NCBI GenBank assembly: GCA_902795275.1
Contig: CADBKQ010000006.1
Coordinates: 1-64,000 of the forward strand
Reading direction: 5' to 3'
DNA from: an uncultured Eubacteriales bacterium
GTDB taxonomy: Bacteria > Bacillota > Clostridia > Christensenellales > Aristaeellaceae
Length of the DNA: 64,000 nt
The notes under the pieces are model-generated. The model saw only the letters and a list, made by a program, of their open reading frames with translations. It did no database searches and had not been told where the DNA came from. The position numbers and the translations under genes were made by a program. This document shows positions 8,798-17,249 of the stretch, piece by piece. Position 1 is the first letter of the stretch. Each line of letters begins with the position of its first letter.

Positions 8798-10429
8798 ATG
8801 AAGAAACTCGTCTCCCTGCTTCTGGCGCTGCTGATGATGCTCAGCGTGTGCTCCTTCGCGGCGGCCGAAACCCCCGCCTGGGAACCCTTCGCCGAGCGCG
8901 TGAAGATCACCGTGCCCGTGTATGACCGTTCCAAGGCCGGCTATCCCGCCGTGGACGACAACTACTGGACCCAGTGGGTGCAGAAGGAATTCGGCGACAA
9001 GTACAACATCGACGTGCAGTATGTCGCCATTCCCCGCGGCGACGTGATGACCAAGTATTCCCTGCTCATCGCCGCCGATGAAACCCCCACCATCCTGATG
9101 GAATACGACTATCCCAAGGTTGCGCAGTGGGCCAACGACGGCGCTATGGCGGTGATCAACCTGGACGATTTCAAGGCTGTGGCCCCCACCTTCTACCAGG
9201 CCATGGTGGATCACAACCAGCTGGGCTACACCGACATCAACGGCAACACCTACTTCGTGCTGACCGAGCGCCCCTACTATGACACCACCTTCGCCTTCGC
9301 CACCTTCGTCCGCATGGACTGGCTGCGCCAGGTGGGCTATGACCATGTTCCCCAGAACTACGAGGAGCAGAAGGACGCCCTGAACAAGATGATCGAAGCC
9401 GGCCTGTGCGAACATCCCCTGAGCACCGGCATCCCCACCGCCGCCTACATCGCCAACTTTGGCTATCGCGACTTCCCCGTGACCGATGAGGGCGAAAAAG
9501 AATGGGCCATGCACTCCTCCCTGGGCACCCCCTGCTTCCCCTGGTATCCCACCCAGCGGATGCTCAAGCGCCTGAACGATGAATACCATATGGGCTGGTA
9601 CTCCAGCGAATTCGACCTGGAAAAGAACAGCTCCGGCGCCGCCACCGACCAGACCCAGACCGACTTCATCAACGGCAAGACCTACTCCTACGGCGGCTAC
9701 ATCGCCAGCAACATGGCCTGGCTGACCGCGTTCTATGAGAACAATCCCGACGCCGAACTGGCCATCGCCAGCCCCTACGGCGGCATCGAAGAAGGCGTGT
9801 GCACCGGCTGCATCCGCGCCGACAACCCCTTCGGCATGATCGTGGGCTTCTCCAGCAAGGCCACCGAAGACCAGCTGAAAGCCGCCTGGATGCTGATGGA
9901 ATGGATGATCCAGCCTGAAAACCTGTTCGTGCTCGAAAACGGCGTGGAAGGCGAAACCTACAAGCTGGACGAGGACGGCCTGCCCGTCATGCTGGACTAC
10001 ACCGGCGAACATATGCTGAACCACAACAACAACATCGACATGACCTGCCTGGTGCACGCCTCCAAGAAGGTCGGCACCATCGAACAGACCATCGCCCAGA
10101 TGAGCCCCGTGGGCCTGCCCCAGGACTTCACCCAGATGCTGATCGACAACTACTACCAGCTGCGCGCCATCGCCGATGAAGGCAAGGCGTACTCCGATCC
10201 CGTGTTCGCCGTCGCCATCGAGAGCGAGAGCGAATACAGTGCCACCCTGCTGAGCCTGTGGCAGGAATACTACGCCAAGCTGATCAAGTGCGATCCCGCC
10301 GAATTTGACGGCCTGTTCGCCGAATTCAGCCAGCAGTTCCTGGACGCCGGCTATCAGGAAATCATGGATGAACGCCTGGCTGCTTATGAAGCCGGCAACA
10401 CCACCCATATTCCTGCCAGCGCCAAATAA
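8798..10429 (+). CDS. Extracellular solute-binding protein (LplA-like)
   Basis: A 543-residue secreted binding protein for the permeases just upstream. A signal peptide covers residues 1-24 (MKK, a Leu-rich core, then SFAAAE). The single Cys in LSVC does not make a good lipobox, so signal peptidase I processing at AAA-E is more likely than lipidation. The length and the conserved GFSSKATEDQLKAAWMLMEWM region fit the large LplA/DUF3502-like class. Its own AAGGAGG sits before the start. The gene is rich in GCC, GAC and CTG codons, as expected for high expression. Confidence 0.88.
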   Translation: MKKLVSLLLALLMMLSVCSFAAAETPAWEPFAERVKITVPVYDRSKAGYPAVDDNYWTQWVQKEFGDKYNIDVQYVAIPRGDVMTKYSLLIAADETPTILMEYDYPKVAQWANDGAMAVINLDDFKAVAPTFYQAMVDHNQLGYTDINGNTYFVLTERPYYDTTFAFATFVRMDWLRQVGYDHVPQNYEEQKDALNKMIEAGLCEHPLSTGIPTAAYIANFGYRDFPVTDEGEKEWAMHSSLGTPCFPWYPTQRMLKRLNDEYHMGWYSSEFDLEKNSSGAATDQTQTDFINGKTYSYGGYIASNMAWLTAFYENNPDAELAIASPYGGIEEGVCTGCIRADNPFGMIVGFSSKATEDQLKAAWMLMEWMIQPENLFVLENGVEGETYKLDEDGLPVMLDYTGEHMLNHNNNIDMTCLVHASKKVGTIEQTIAQMSPVGLPQDFTQMLIDNYYQLRAIADEGKAYSDPVFAVAIESESEYSATLLSLWQEYYAKLIKCDPAEFDGLFAEFSQQFLDAGYQEIMDERLAAYEAGNTTHIPASAK

Positions 10430-10447
10430 TCTTCCATAAACGCAACC

Positions 10448-10480
10448 GAGCCGGGGCAGCCATGCCCCGGCTCTCTTCTT
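10448..10480 (+). terminator. Terminator of the sugar ABC operon
   Basis: An 11-bp perfect GC-rich stem (GAGCCGGGGCA/TGCCCCGGCTC, 10448-10473) with a 4-base loop is followed by TCTTCTTT. Confidence 0.85.
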
Positions 10481-10507
10481 TGAAAAAAAGTTACGATCCA
10501 AGTATTT

Positions 10508-10675
10508 CTGGGGGAACCGCTCTTTGGCGTCCAAAGAGCGGTTCCCCCAGACCCCTTCCGAGAAAGACGATAAGAACATATTTCCCGACAAAATATTCAG
10601 ATCATACGAAATGAAATAAATTATTGCTTTCTTGGAAGGGGGTCTGGGGGAAACTCCCCGTTACTTGAATCGTAA
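10508..10675. repeat. Long-hairpin repeat, copy R2 plus inverted truncated copy R2b
   Basis: R2 has a 20-bp perfect stem (10508-10527 with 10531-10550) of the CTGGGGGAACCGCTCTTTGG type plus the tail ACCCCTTCCGAGAAAG. R2b at 10627-10675 is in the opposite orientation (CTTTCTTGGAAGGGGGTCTGGGGGAAACT) and lacks the distal arm. Both copies keep the flanking GTTACGATYCAAGTA-like sequence, which shows that the repeat unit is larger than the hairpin. The stretch between binding protein and nrnA otherwise holds nothing coding. Confidence 0.75.
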
Positions 10676-10716
10676 TGAATAGAATACCGGCAGGAAGAAT
10701 ATTTCCGTAAAAAGAT

Positions 10717-10745
10717 TTGCCAAAATCCGCGTGATGCGATACAAT
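10717..10745 (+). promoter_or_regulatory. Promoter for the nrnA pair
   Basis: TTGCCA at 10717-10722 and TACAAT at 10740-10745 are 17 bases apart and lie 37 bases before the chosen start. Confidence 0.6.
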
Positions 10746-10781
10746 AGAAACAGAAATAATACAGCACTGCGAGGAGACGGC

Positions 10782-11723
10782 ATGTTTGAGGAGATTGTTC
10801 GCGCGATTGAGGCGCATGACACCATCATTCTGCACCGCCACACCACCCCGGACGGGGACGCGCTGGGGAGCCAGATTGGGCTGAAGCATCTGATTCTGGA
10901 AAACTATCCCGGGAAAACCGTATATACCGTCGGCGACGCGGCCATGCGCTACGCCTTTATGGCGGACAGCGTGATGGACGATATCCCCGACGAAGCCTAT
11001 CGGGACGCCTTAGCGGTCATCCTGGACACATCGGGCAGGAATCTCATCAGCGACGGCCGCTATGCGCTGGCAAAGACCACCGCCCGCATCGACCATCACC
11101 TGTTCATTGAGCAGATTGCCCAAATCGAATGCATTGACACAAGCTATGAAAGCTGCTGCGGCCTGGTGGCGCAGATGGCGGTGGAAAGCGGCTGGCGGCT
11201 GAACCTTCTGGCAGCGCAGTCCCTGTTCACCGGCATGGTGACGGATTCGGGCCGCTTCCGCTACGATTCCATCAGCGCACGCACCTACCGCCTGGCCGCG
11301 TTCCTGATGGAGCAGCCCATCGACACCGCCGCAATCTACCGCGACCTGTATGTCAGCGACCTGGAACAGATCAAGCTGCGGGCGCGTTTCGTGGAAAAAA
11401 TCCGGTTGACGGAAAAAGGCGTGGCGTATATTTACACCACGCGGGAGGAAATGAAAACGGTCGGCACCGACCTGTTCTCCATTTCCCGGGGCATGGTCAA
11501 CGTGATGAACGACATCAAGGGCGTGGACATTTGGGTGAATTTCACGGAGGCCGAACAGGGTGTGCTGTGCGAGCTGCGCTCCAGTAAATACAACATCAAC
11601 CCCATTGCGGTGAAGTACGGCGGGGGCGGGCATATGAAGGCCAGCGGCGCCACCCTGAAAGACCGGGAGGAAGCCATAGCCATGCTGCGCGACCTGGACG
11701 CCATGACGGAGGAACACACATGA
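10782..11723 (+). CDS. nrnA: DHH/DHHA1 phosphoesterase (NrnA-type)
   Basis: The family degrades short oligoribonucleotides (nanoRNA, pGpG, pApA) and 3'-phosphoadenosine-5'-phosphate. The 313-residue protein shows all DHH motifs: HTTPDGDALGS (motif I), ILDTSGR (II), IDHHLF (III) and VTDSGRFRYDS (IV). The DHHA1 domain ends in GGGGHMKASG. The ATG at 10782 follows GAGGAG; an upstream in-frame ATG at 10731 lies between the -35 and -10. Its stop overlaps the start of a paralogue by 4 bp (ATGA). Confidence 0.92.
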   Translation: MFEEIVRAIEAHDTIILHRHTTPDGDALGSQIGLKHLILENYPGKTVYTVGDAAMRYAFMADSVMDDIPDEAYRDALAVILDTSGRNLISDGRYALAKTTARIDHHLFIEQIAQIECIDTSYESCCGLVAQMAVESGWRLNLLAAQSLFTGMVTDSGRFRYDSISARTYRLAAFLMEQPIDTAAIYRDLYVSDLEQIKLRARFVEKIRLTEKGVAYIYTTREEMKTVGTDLFSISRGMVNVMNDIKGVDIWVNFTEAEQGVLCELRSSKYNINPIAVKYGGGGHMKASGATLKDREEAIAMLRDLDAMTEEHT

Positions 11724-12706
11724 ACGAAGAAATCATGCGGGCCATCCTGGAAAAAATCAAAGCCTCCCCCCGGATCATGCTGTTCCGCCATACGCGCATG
11801 GACGGGGACTGCGCCGGCGCGTCCAAGGGCATGAAGGAGCTGATCAAAGCCACCTGGCCGGAAAAGGAAGTGCTGCTGGTGGACAGCCAGCATTCCGACT
11901 TCCTGGCGTTCCTGGGCCCGGAGGACGCGGAAGTTCCGGACGAAGCCTACCGGGAAGCGCTGGGCATCGTGGTGGACACGTCGACCCGGGAGCGCATTTC
12001 CAACCAGAAATTCTCCCTGTGCAAAGAGCTCATCAAAATTGACCATCACATCGAGATGGACGTGTACGGCGGCCTCAACTGGGTGGAGCCGGAGCGCTCC
12101 TCCACCTGTGAAATGGTCGCGGCGTTTTATCAGATGTTCCGCGAGGAACTGACACTGACCGCCCAGGCTGCCACCTATATCTTCCTGGGCATGGTGACGG
12201 ACTCCGGGCGATTCCGGTTCAGCGGCGTAAACGGCGACACCATGCGCCTGGCGGGGCTCATGCTGGAAGCGGGCGTGGATACGGAAACCCTGTACGCCAA
12301 TCTGTACCTGCATAACTATGAAACGCTGAAATTCCGCGCCTATGTGTACGAGCGCATGGAACGCACGGAAAACGGCGTGGCGTATATCTTCGTGTCAAAG
12401 GAAATGCAGGAGAAGTTCGGCCTCAACACTGAGGCGGCCAGCAACGTGATCTCCTTCCTTGAAAATATAAGGGGGTGCCTTTGCTGGCTGGCCTTCATCG
12501 AGATGGACAAGCCCCAGGACGGCATCCGCGTGCGCCTGCGCAGCCGGTTCATGACCATCAACCAAGTGGCGGAAAACCACCACGGCGGCGGCCATGCCAT
12601 GGCGGCGGGGGCGACGGTGTACAGCAAAGGCGAAATGGACGTGCTCATCCGCCAGGCGGACGCGGCGGCGAAAGCGTACAAGGAAAGCCATACCGGGTGG
12701 ATGTGA
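11720..12706 (+). CDS. Second DHH/DHHA1 phosphoesterase, NrnA paralogue
   Basis: A 328-residue paralogue of the preceding gene, translationally coupled to it by an ATGA overlap. It keeps HTRMDGDCAGAS, VVDTSTRERIS, IDHHIEMD and VTDSGRFRFSG, and the DHHA1 loop HHGGGHAMAAG. All metal ligands therefore seem present. Motif I has MDGD in place of PDGD, and the substrate-side segment RERIS differs from RNLIS. It may act on a different oligonucleotide or pair with the first copy; both ideas are inference. Confidence 0.88.
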   Translation: MNEEIMRAILEKIKASPRIMLFRHTRMDGDCAGASKGMKELIKATWPEKEVLLVDSQHSDFLAFLGPEDAEVPDEAYREALGIVVDTSTRERISNQKFSLCKELIKIDHHIEMDVYGGLNWVEPERSSTCEMVAAFYQMFREELTLTAQAATYIFLGMVTDSGRFRFSGVNGDTMRLAGLMLEAGVDTETLYANLYLHNYETLKFRAYVYERMERTENGVAYIFVSKEMQEKFGLNTEAASNVISFLENIRGCLCWLAFIEMDKPQDGIRVRLRSRFMTINQVAENHHGGGHAMAAGATVYSKGEMDVLIRQADAAAKAYKESHTGWM

Positions 12707-12808
12707 CAATTGAAGCGGAGAAACGTATATTTCGGCGGATTTCCGTGTTCAGGCGGCTGACGGTATGGTATCATGCTGCCGTACCGGGGAAGCAAAGGAG
12801 GAAAGAAC

Positions 12809-13798
12809 ATGAAAGCGGAACTGCAAGCCCTGTGTGACAGCTTTATTCAGAACCGGGACGCCGTGAAAACAGCCTTCAAATGGGACAGCGCATACATTTA
12901 TCCCGTATGCGCCAACCTGTTCTGCGCCTACGGCAAAACGGCGGACGCGGAAGAACTGGTTCGCTGCAAAAAGATCATCGAAAGCCAGACGGGGGTTTTC
13001 TCCAATTTCCGGGGCAACATCCGTCCCGCGCTCGCCGCGATGCTGGCCCTGAGCGACCAGCCCGAGGAGAAGATGAGCCGGGCGCTGGAAAACTACAGCC
13101 TGCTCAAGCAGGAATTCTGGGGCTCGGAATACCTGGCGCTGGTGGCGTTCCTGCTCACCGGCCTGTGCGACAGGAGCCAGTTGGAGGAAAAAGCCGCCCG
13201 CGGCAAGACGATCTACAAAAGGATGCAGAAGGAGCATCCCTTCCTCACCTCCTCCGAGGACAGCGTGTTCGCCGTGCTGATGGCCTTTTCCGATAAGACC
13301 GACGACGAGCTGATCGACGACATGGAAGCCTGCTATACCGCGCTGAAAGCCCGGTTCTCCATTGGCAACGAAGTGCAGACCGTGTCCCACATCCTGTCCC
13401 TGACCGACGGCAGCCCCGATGAAAAGGCAGGCCGGGTGATCGACCTGTACAACGCGCTGCGGGACGCGGGCGTGAAGTATGGCCGGTACTACGAGCTGAG
13501 CACCCTGGCCGCCCTGTCCGTGACGGGCGTAGGCATCCCCGAGCTGGTGCAGGATATTCAGGAAGCCAATGACTTCCTGAAAACCCAAAAAGGCTACGGC
13601 GGGCTGCTGGGCCTGGACAGCAAGACCCGCGCCATGCACGCCGCCCTGCTGGTGTCCGACCTGTACACCAACCGGGAGCAAGCCAACACCGCCGCCATGA
13701 CCAGCACCCTGGTGCAGATCATCGCCCAGGAAATGGCCATGTGCGCCATCACCGCTTCCGTCGCCGCGTCCAGCGCCGTGGCAGCGAGCAGTCATTGA
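12809..13798 (+). CDS. DUF4003 family protein
   Basis: A 329-residue, all-helical cytoplasmic protein matching my memory of DUF4003, a Firmicute family of unknown function. Recognisable stretches are NFRGNIRPALAAMLALS, EYLALVAFLLTGL and SEDSVFAVLMAFS. AAAGGAGGA precedes the ATG at 12809. The last 25 residues are Ala/Ser/Thr rich. It follows the nrnA pair after 102 bp and is directly followed by a heptad-repeat element that begins at the stop codon. No function should be assigned. Confidence 0.75.
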   Translation: MKAELQALCDSFIQNRDAVKTAFKWDSAYIYPVCANLFCAYGKTADAEELVRCKKIIESQTGVFSNFRGNIRPALAAMLALSDQPEEKMSRALENYSLLKQEFWGSEYLALVAFLLTGLCDRSQLEEKAARGKTIYKRMQKEHPFLTSSEDSVFAVLMAFSDKTDDELIDDMEACYTALKARFSIGNEVQTVSHILSLTDGSPDEKAGRVIDLYNALRDAGVKYGRYYELSTLAALSVTGVGIPELVQDIQEANDFLKTQKGYGGLLGLDSKTRAMHAALLVSDLYTNREQANTAAMTSTLVQIIAQEMAMCAITASVAASSAVAASSH

Positions 13799-14012
13799 GA
13801 TGAGGGATGAGGGAATAGGGATTAGGCAATAGGCAGTAAAGATGATAGCGATTTTGAAGCCGGTGTCAAGCTCAGCTTTCAGAGCACTGTCATCCTGAGC
13901 CAAGTGGAGCGAAATGAAGTCGAAGGCTCTTCGCGTCGGAAACCAATTTGCGAATTTGTCGAGCTGCTCCCTCATGCCTAATGCCTATTGCCTAATGCCT
14001 AATGCCTAATCG
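13799..14012. repeat. Heptad-flanked intergenic element B
   Basis: The left arm at 13799-13838 reads GATGAGG, GATGAGG, GAATAGG, GATTAGG, CAATAGG. The right arm at 13967-14011 is mainly ATGCCTA units, the complement of the left arm. The core contains half of another dispersed repeat (TGTCATCCTGAG...GAAGGCTCTT, 13888-13932), which suggests a later insertion. It begins at the DUF4003 stop and ends about 10 bases before the next Shine-Dalgarno. Confidence 0.8.
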
Positions 14013-14031
14013 CTGAACCGAGGTGAACAAA

Positions 14032-14328
14032 ATGCGCTGCGGATGTCCGCGCTGCAACACAGACAGCTATATGGTGCATTCCGAACGGGACAATTGCTGC
14101 GTCTGCCCCGAATGCTTATACCGCTGCTACGCCTGCCAGGGCGACGGCCAGGCCCTGAGCCGGGAAGCCATTCTGGAATTGAAAAACGAAACGCCCGGCG
14201 AACAGGCCTTTTTCCTGCGCCAATACGCGGCGGAGGACGCCTCCGACCAGGTAATTGCGCCTGGCCTGCAATCCATCAGGAAACATGAGGACGCCGACGG
14301 CGCGGAAGGATGGAATGAGGAACGATGA
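14032..14328 (+). CDS. Small zinc-ribbon-like protein
   Basis: A 98-residue protein whose first 45 residues hold nine cysteines in CGCPRC, CCVCPEC and CYAC arrangements. They probably bind one or two zinc ions. The rest is charged and lacks recognisable motifs. GAGGTG lies six bases before the ATG at 14032; an upstream in-frame GTG at 14023 overlaps this site. It overlaps the thioesterase gene by 4 bp, so the two are coupled. Function unknown. Confidence 0.7.
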   Translation: MRCGCPRCNTDSYMVHSERDNCCVCPECLYRCYACQGDGQALSREAILELKNETPGEQAFFLRQYAAEDASDQVIAPGLQSIRKHEDADGAEGWNEER

Positions 14329-14741
14329 AGCCCTACACGCATCGAGTGCAGTATTACGAAACGGACATGATGGGCCTGGCGCACCACAGCAACTACATCC
14401 GCTGGATGGAGGAAGCCCGCATCGACTTTATGGAGCAGCTGGGTTTCCCCTACGCCGAAATGGAAGCCAGCAACGTGGTGTCGCCGGTGAAAGCCGTGGC
14501 CTGCAATTATATAAAGCCCTGCACCTTTGCCGACGAGGTGGAAATCACCGTCCTGCCCGCATCCTTTAACGGCGTGGTGCTTTCCATCCGCTATGACATG
14601 CGCAACAAAAAAACCGGGGAGCAGGTGTGCTCGGCCCGGTCGGAGCATGTGTTTTTGAACCGTGAAGGGCATTTCGTGCGCATGCGGCGGGAAATGCCGG
14701 ATTTCTGCGCGGCGATTGCCGCTTTGATTCCCCAGGAATAA
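14325..14741 (+). CDS. Acyl-CoA thioesterase, YbgC/FadM type
   Basis: A 138-residue hotdog-fold 4-hydroxybenzoyl-CoA thioesterase-like enzyme that hydrolyses acyl-CoA or acyl-ACP thioesters in the cytoplasm. The family signature YYETDMMGLAHHSNYIRWMEEAR sits at residues 9-31 and includes the catalytic Asp. The rest shows the usual hotdog pattern up to VFLNREGHFVRM. It starts inside the preceding zinc-ribbon gene (ATGA overlap). Physiological substrate not deducible. Confidence 0.9.
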   Translation: MKPYTHRVQYYETDMMGLAHHSNYIRWMEEARIDFMEQLGFPYAEMEASNVVSPVKAVACNYIKPCTFADEVEITVLPASFNGVVLSIRYDMRNKKTGEQVCSARSEHVFLNREGHFVRMRREMPDFCAAIAALIPQE

Positions 14742-15284
14742 TCAGCGGGGCAGCGCGTTCTGAAGCTCGGTCAGGTGGTTTTGCAGCAGCGTGCGGGCAT
14801 CGAGGGTGGACGTGGTGGAAAGCTGAATCAGGGTTTCCATGTTGTCAAGGTCTTCGTACAGCGTGGTGAAATACTCGCTTTTCACCAGCCTGCCGCTTTC
14901 GCCGCCCGCCAGGGAAATGCTGAAGCTGTTCAGCTGATCCATATAATACACATATTGCCGCACCCGGGCGAGGCGCGCGGGGGCGTTGGACGTGACGATG
15001 CTGCCCAGTTTATTGACCTCGTCGATGGCGGAGGCCGAGGCGCTGTACATGCGCTGGCTGATCTGGCTGACCACCTTGCCCTGATAGTTCATATTCCGCA
15101 GCGTGAAAAAACCCAATACAAGCGACAGAATCAACAGCACAGCGCAGACGATCACCAGCACGCCCCGCTGTGTTTTCAGGTTCTCATTGGTCATCTGAAA
15201 ACGTGGGGTGACTTTCCGATACATAACAAAAATCGCCTTCTTTCGTTCTTCAAAGTGGGGAATCGTATCCTGTTTGGCGCTCAT
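14742..15284 (-). CDS. Single-pass membrane protein, unknown
   Basis: A 180-residue protein with one strong transmembrane helix at about residues 42-64 (VLVIVCAVLLILSLVLGFFTL) and a mostly helical extracytoplasmic part. The part after the membrane resembles a sensor-type periplasmic helix bundle (SQISQRMYSASASAIDEVNKL). No domain was recognised. An internal ATG at residue 21 is an alternative start. The stop directly abuts the thioesterase stop (convergent, no spacer). Confidence 0.6.
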   Translation of the reverse strand: MSAKQDTIPHFEERKKAIFVMYRKVTPRFQMTNENLKTQRGVLVIVCAVLLILSLVLGFFTLRNMNYQGKVVSQISQRMYSASASAIDEVNKLGSIVTSNAPARLARVRQYVYYMDQLNSFSISLAGGESGRLVKSEYFTTLYEDLDNMETLIQLSTTSTLDARTLLQNHLTELQNALPR

Positions 15285-15313
15285 TTTGGCTATTTGGTGG
15301 GCGCCGCAAACCT

Positions 15314-15343
15314 ATTATAGCACACTTCTCCCCCATCCGTAAA
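15314..15343 (-). promoter_or_regulatory. Probable promoter of the membrane-protein gene
   Basis: A perfect TATAAT on the minus strand at about 15314-15319 has TTTACG 18 bases upstream. It lies about 30 bases before the ATG at 15284. Confidence 0.45.
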
Positions 15344-15449
15344 GCAATACGGCAGAATACGACAGAATCGGCCACGATTCGTTACAATTTCGTAATAACT
15401 TAACAATTTGTTCATGTTTTCCGTTGACGCCTATGCTATAATGATGAGG

Positions 15450-15520
15450 AAATCAGCCGCAGGCTGATTGTCCGTCCAGCCGGGCCGCGTATGCGAGCAC
15501 GGCTGGCATCATGGTATAAT
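15450..15520. promoter_or_regulatory. Structured region before the Gld-like operon
   Basis: Two TATAAT boxes occur (about 15434-15439 and 15517-15522). Between them lie hairpins ATCAGCCGCAGGCTGAT and CCAGCCGGGCCGC...GCACGGCTGG. No well-placed -35 is obvious. The structures resemble the spacer hairpins at 8641-8755 and may be a repeat, an attenuator or mRNA stabiliser. Confidence 0.35.
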
Positions 15521-15560
15521 GAATCCGCTTATCCGGAAAGGAAACACGGGAGGAGCGCCG

Positions 15561-16493
15561 ATGATTTCTTTTGACCACGTATCCAAGCGGTATGGCACGC
15601 TGAACGCCCTGCAGGACGTTTCCTTTTCCGTGCCCAAGGGCCAGGTGCTGGGTCTGCTGGGCCAGAATGGGGCGGGCAAAACCACGGCCATGAATATCCT
15701 GACCGGGTGCCTGGCGCCCACGGCGGGCGGCGTGTCCATCGGCGGAAACGACGTGATTCTCCATCCCCGGGAAGCGAAGCGGATGATCGGGTATCTGCCC
15801 GAGGTCACGCCGGTGTACGAAGAAATGACGGTGCGCGCGTATCTGCGCTTTGCGTGCGAGCTGAAAGAAGTGGAAAGGAAAGCCATTCCCGCCCACGTGG
15901 AAACCGTGGCGGAAAAGACGGGCCTCTTCGACGTGCTGGACAGGAAAATCGGCAACCTTTCCAAAGGCTACCGGCAGCGCACAGGGGTGGCCCAGGCGCT
16001 GTGCGGCACGCCGGAGGTGATCGTGCTGGACGAGCCCACCGCCGGCCTCGACCCCAGGCAGAACAGCGAAATGCGGCAGCTGATCCTGTCCCTCGCGGGA
16101 GAGCATACGATTCTTTTTTCCTCTCATATCCTCAGCGAAGTACAGGCGGTGTGCGACCGGGTGATCATCCTGCACCACGGAAAGGTGATCTGCGACCGGC
16201 TGCTGCACGATCTGCACAGCACGGAGCACCGCCTGCGCGTGGTGGTGGACTGCCCGGAAGAAAAGCTCCTGCCCGCCCTGCGGCAGCTTCAAAGCGCCCG
16301 CCGGGTGGAGCCCGAAAAAAACGACGACCCGGCCCTGACCCAGGCAGTGCTGACGGTGGACGGCAGCGGCCTGGCGGAGCGCGAATTGTTCACGCTGCTT
16401 TCCGCCCTGCAAACGCCGCTGCTGCGCCTCGCCCCGGTGGAAGACAGCCTGGAGGACATCTTTCTGCGGGCCACCATGGACGAAACGGCGTAA
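15561..16493 (+). CDS. ABC transporter ATPase (GldA-like)
   Basis: A 310-residue ABC-2 type ATPase that would power the membrane protein encoded next. Walker A is GQNGAGKTT (about residues 34-42). The Q-loop lies near GYLPEVTPVYEEMTV. The signature is LSKGYRQRTGVAQAL and Walker B VIVLDEPTAGLDP. A C-terminal regulatory extension ends DIFLRATMDE. GGAGG precedes the ATG at 15561. It heads a four-gene run (ATPase, permease, GldG-like, DUF4340). In Bacteroidetes GldA/F/G serve gliding; in Firmicutes the cargo is unknown. Confidence 0.9.
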   Translation: MISFDHVSKRYGTLNALQDVSFSVPKGQVLGLLGQNGAGKTTAMNILTGCLAPTAGGVSIGGNDVILHPREAKRMIGYLPEVTPVYEEMTVRAYLRFACELKEVERKAIPAHVETVAEKTGLFDVLDRKIGNLSKGYRQRTGVAQALCGTPEVIVLDEPTAGLDPRQNSEMRQLILSLAGEHTILFSSHILSEVQAVCDRVIILHHGKVICDRLLHDLHSTEHRLRVVVDCPEEKLLPALRQLQSARRVEPEKNDDPALTQAVLTVDGSGLAERELFTLLSALQTPLLRLAPVEDSLEDIFLRATMDETA

Positions 16494-16538
16494 CGGCGCG
16501 AAACGCCCGATATTTCACCAAAACAAGCGGAGGTTTGT

Positions 16539-17249
16539 ATGCTCGCCATTTACCGGCGTGAAATTCAAAGTTATTTTTACACTTCGGCTGCCTATGTTTT
16601 CCTGGGCGTTTTTTTAACGCTGGGCAGCATTTTTTTCGGCGTGAGCAATCTGGCCGCCCGCTCCGGCAATCTGCTGGCGCTGCTGAGCGAATTGAGCTAC
16701 CTGTGGATGCTCCTGTCGCCCATCCTGACCATGCGCCTGATCGCCGGAGAGCGGCAGCGGAGCACGGATCAGATGCTGCTGGCTTCGCCCTGCCCGCTGA
16801 GCGGGATAGTGCTGGGCAAGTATCTGGCCGCCTGCACGGTGCTGGTGATGGCGGTGATATGCAGCGGGATGTACGCCTGCGTCATCGCGGTATACGGCAG
16901 GCTGTACGCGGGAGAAGCCGCCGTGGGATACCTGGGGCTGGTGCTCCAGGGCTGCGCCTTCATCGCCCTGGATCTGTTCGTCTCCTGCTTCGCCAAAAGC
17001 CAGATGACCGCCGTGGTGCTGGGCATCGGGGTGAACCTGCTGGTGTGGATGGCCGATGTGCTGGCCTCCGCCGTCACGATTGAATGGATCAGCCGGGCGC
17101 TGAACTTTGTCAGCCTGTACCAGCGCTTCGCGCCTTTCGTGCGGGGGCAGCTGAGCCTGAGCAACGTGATGTATTATCTGTTCTTCATCGCTGTGATGAT
17201 GTTTATGAGCGTGCGCGCCCTGGACGCGCGCAGGTGGAGCGAGGCATGA
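16539..17249 (+). CDS. ABC-2 type permease (GldF-like)
   Basis: A 236-residue integral membrane protein with six predicted helices. It begins MLAIYRREIQSYFYTSAAYVFLGVFLTLG, a hallmark of GldF/NosY-type permeases, where the first helix follows an amphipathic start. The loop MRLIAGERQRSTDQMLLASP is the conserved cytoplasmic coupling segment. It lies 45 bp after the ATPase and overlaps the next gene by 4 bp. Confidence 0.88.
   Translation: MLAIYRREIQSYFYTSAAYVFLGVFLTLGSIFFGVSNLAARSGNLLALLSELSYLWMLLSPILTMRLIAGERQRSTDQMLLASPCPLSGIVLGKYLAACTVLVMAVICSGMYACVIAVYGRLYAGEAAVGYLGLVLQGCAFIALDLFVSCFAKSQMTAVVLGIGVNLLVWMADVLASAVTIEWISRALNFVSLYQRFAPFVRGQLSLSNVMYYLFFIAVMMFMSVRALDARRWSEA

Noticed and set aside
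8811..8866. Lipobox in the sugar-binding protein
   Set aside because: LSVC has Val at the position before Cys, and a good AAA-E signal peptidase I site follows, so lipidation was not called.
8780..10591. 603-codon open frame opposite the solute-binding protein
   Set aside because: It is antisense to a convincing gene with a signal peptide, and its composition (Gly/His/Val rich) is typical of G+C-rich shadows.
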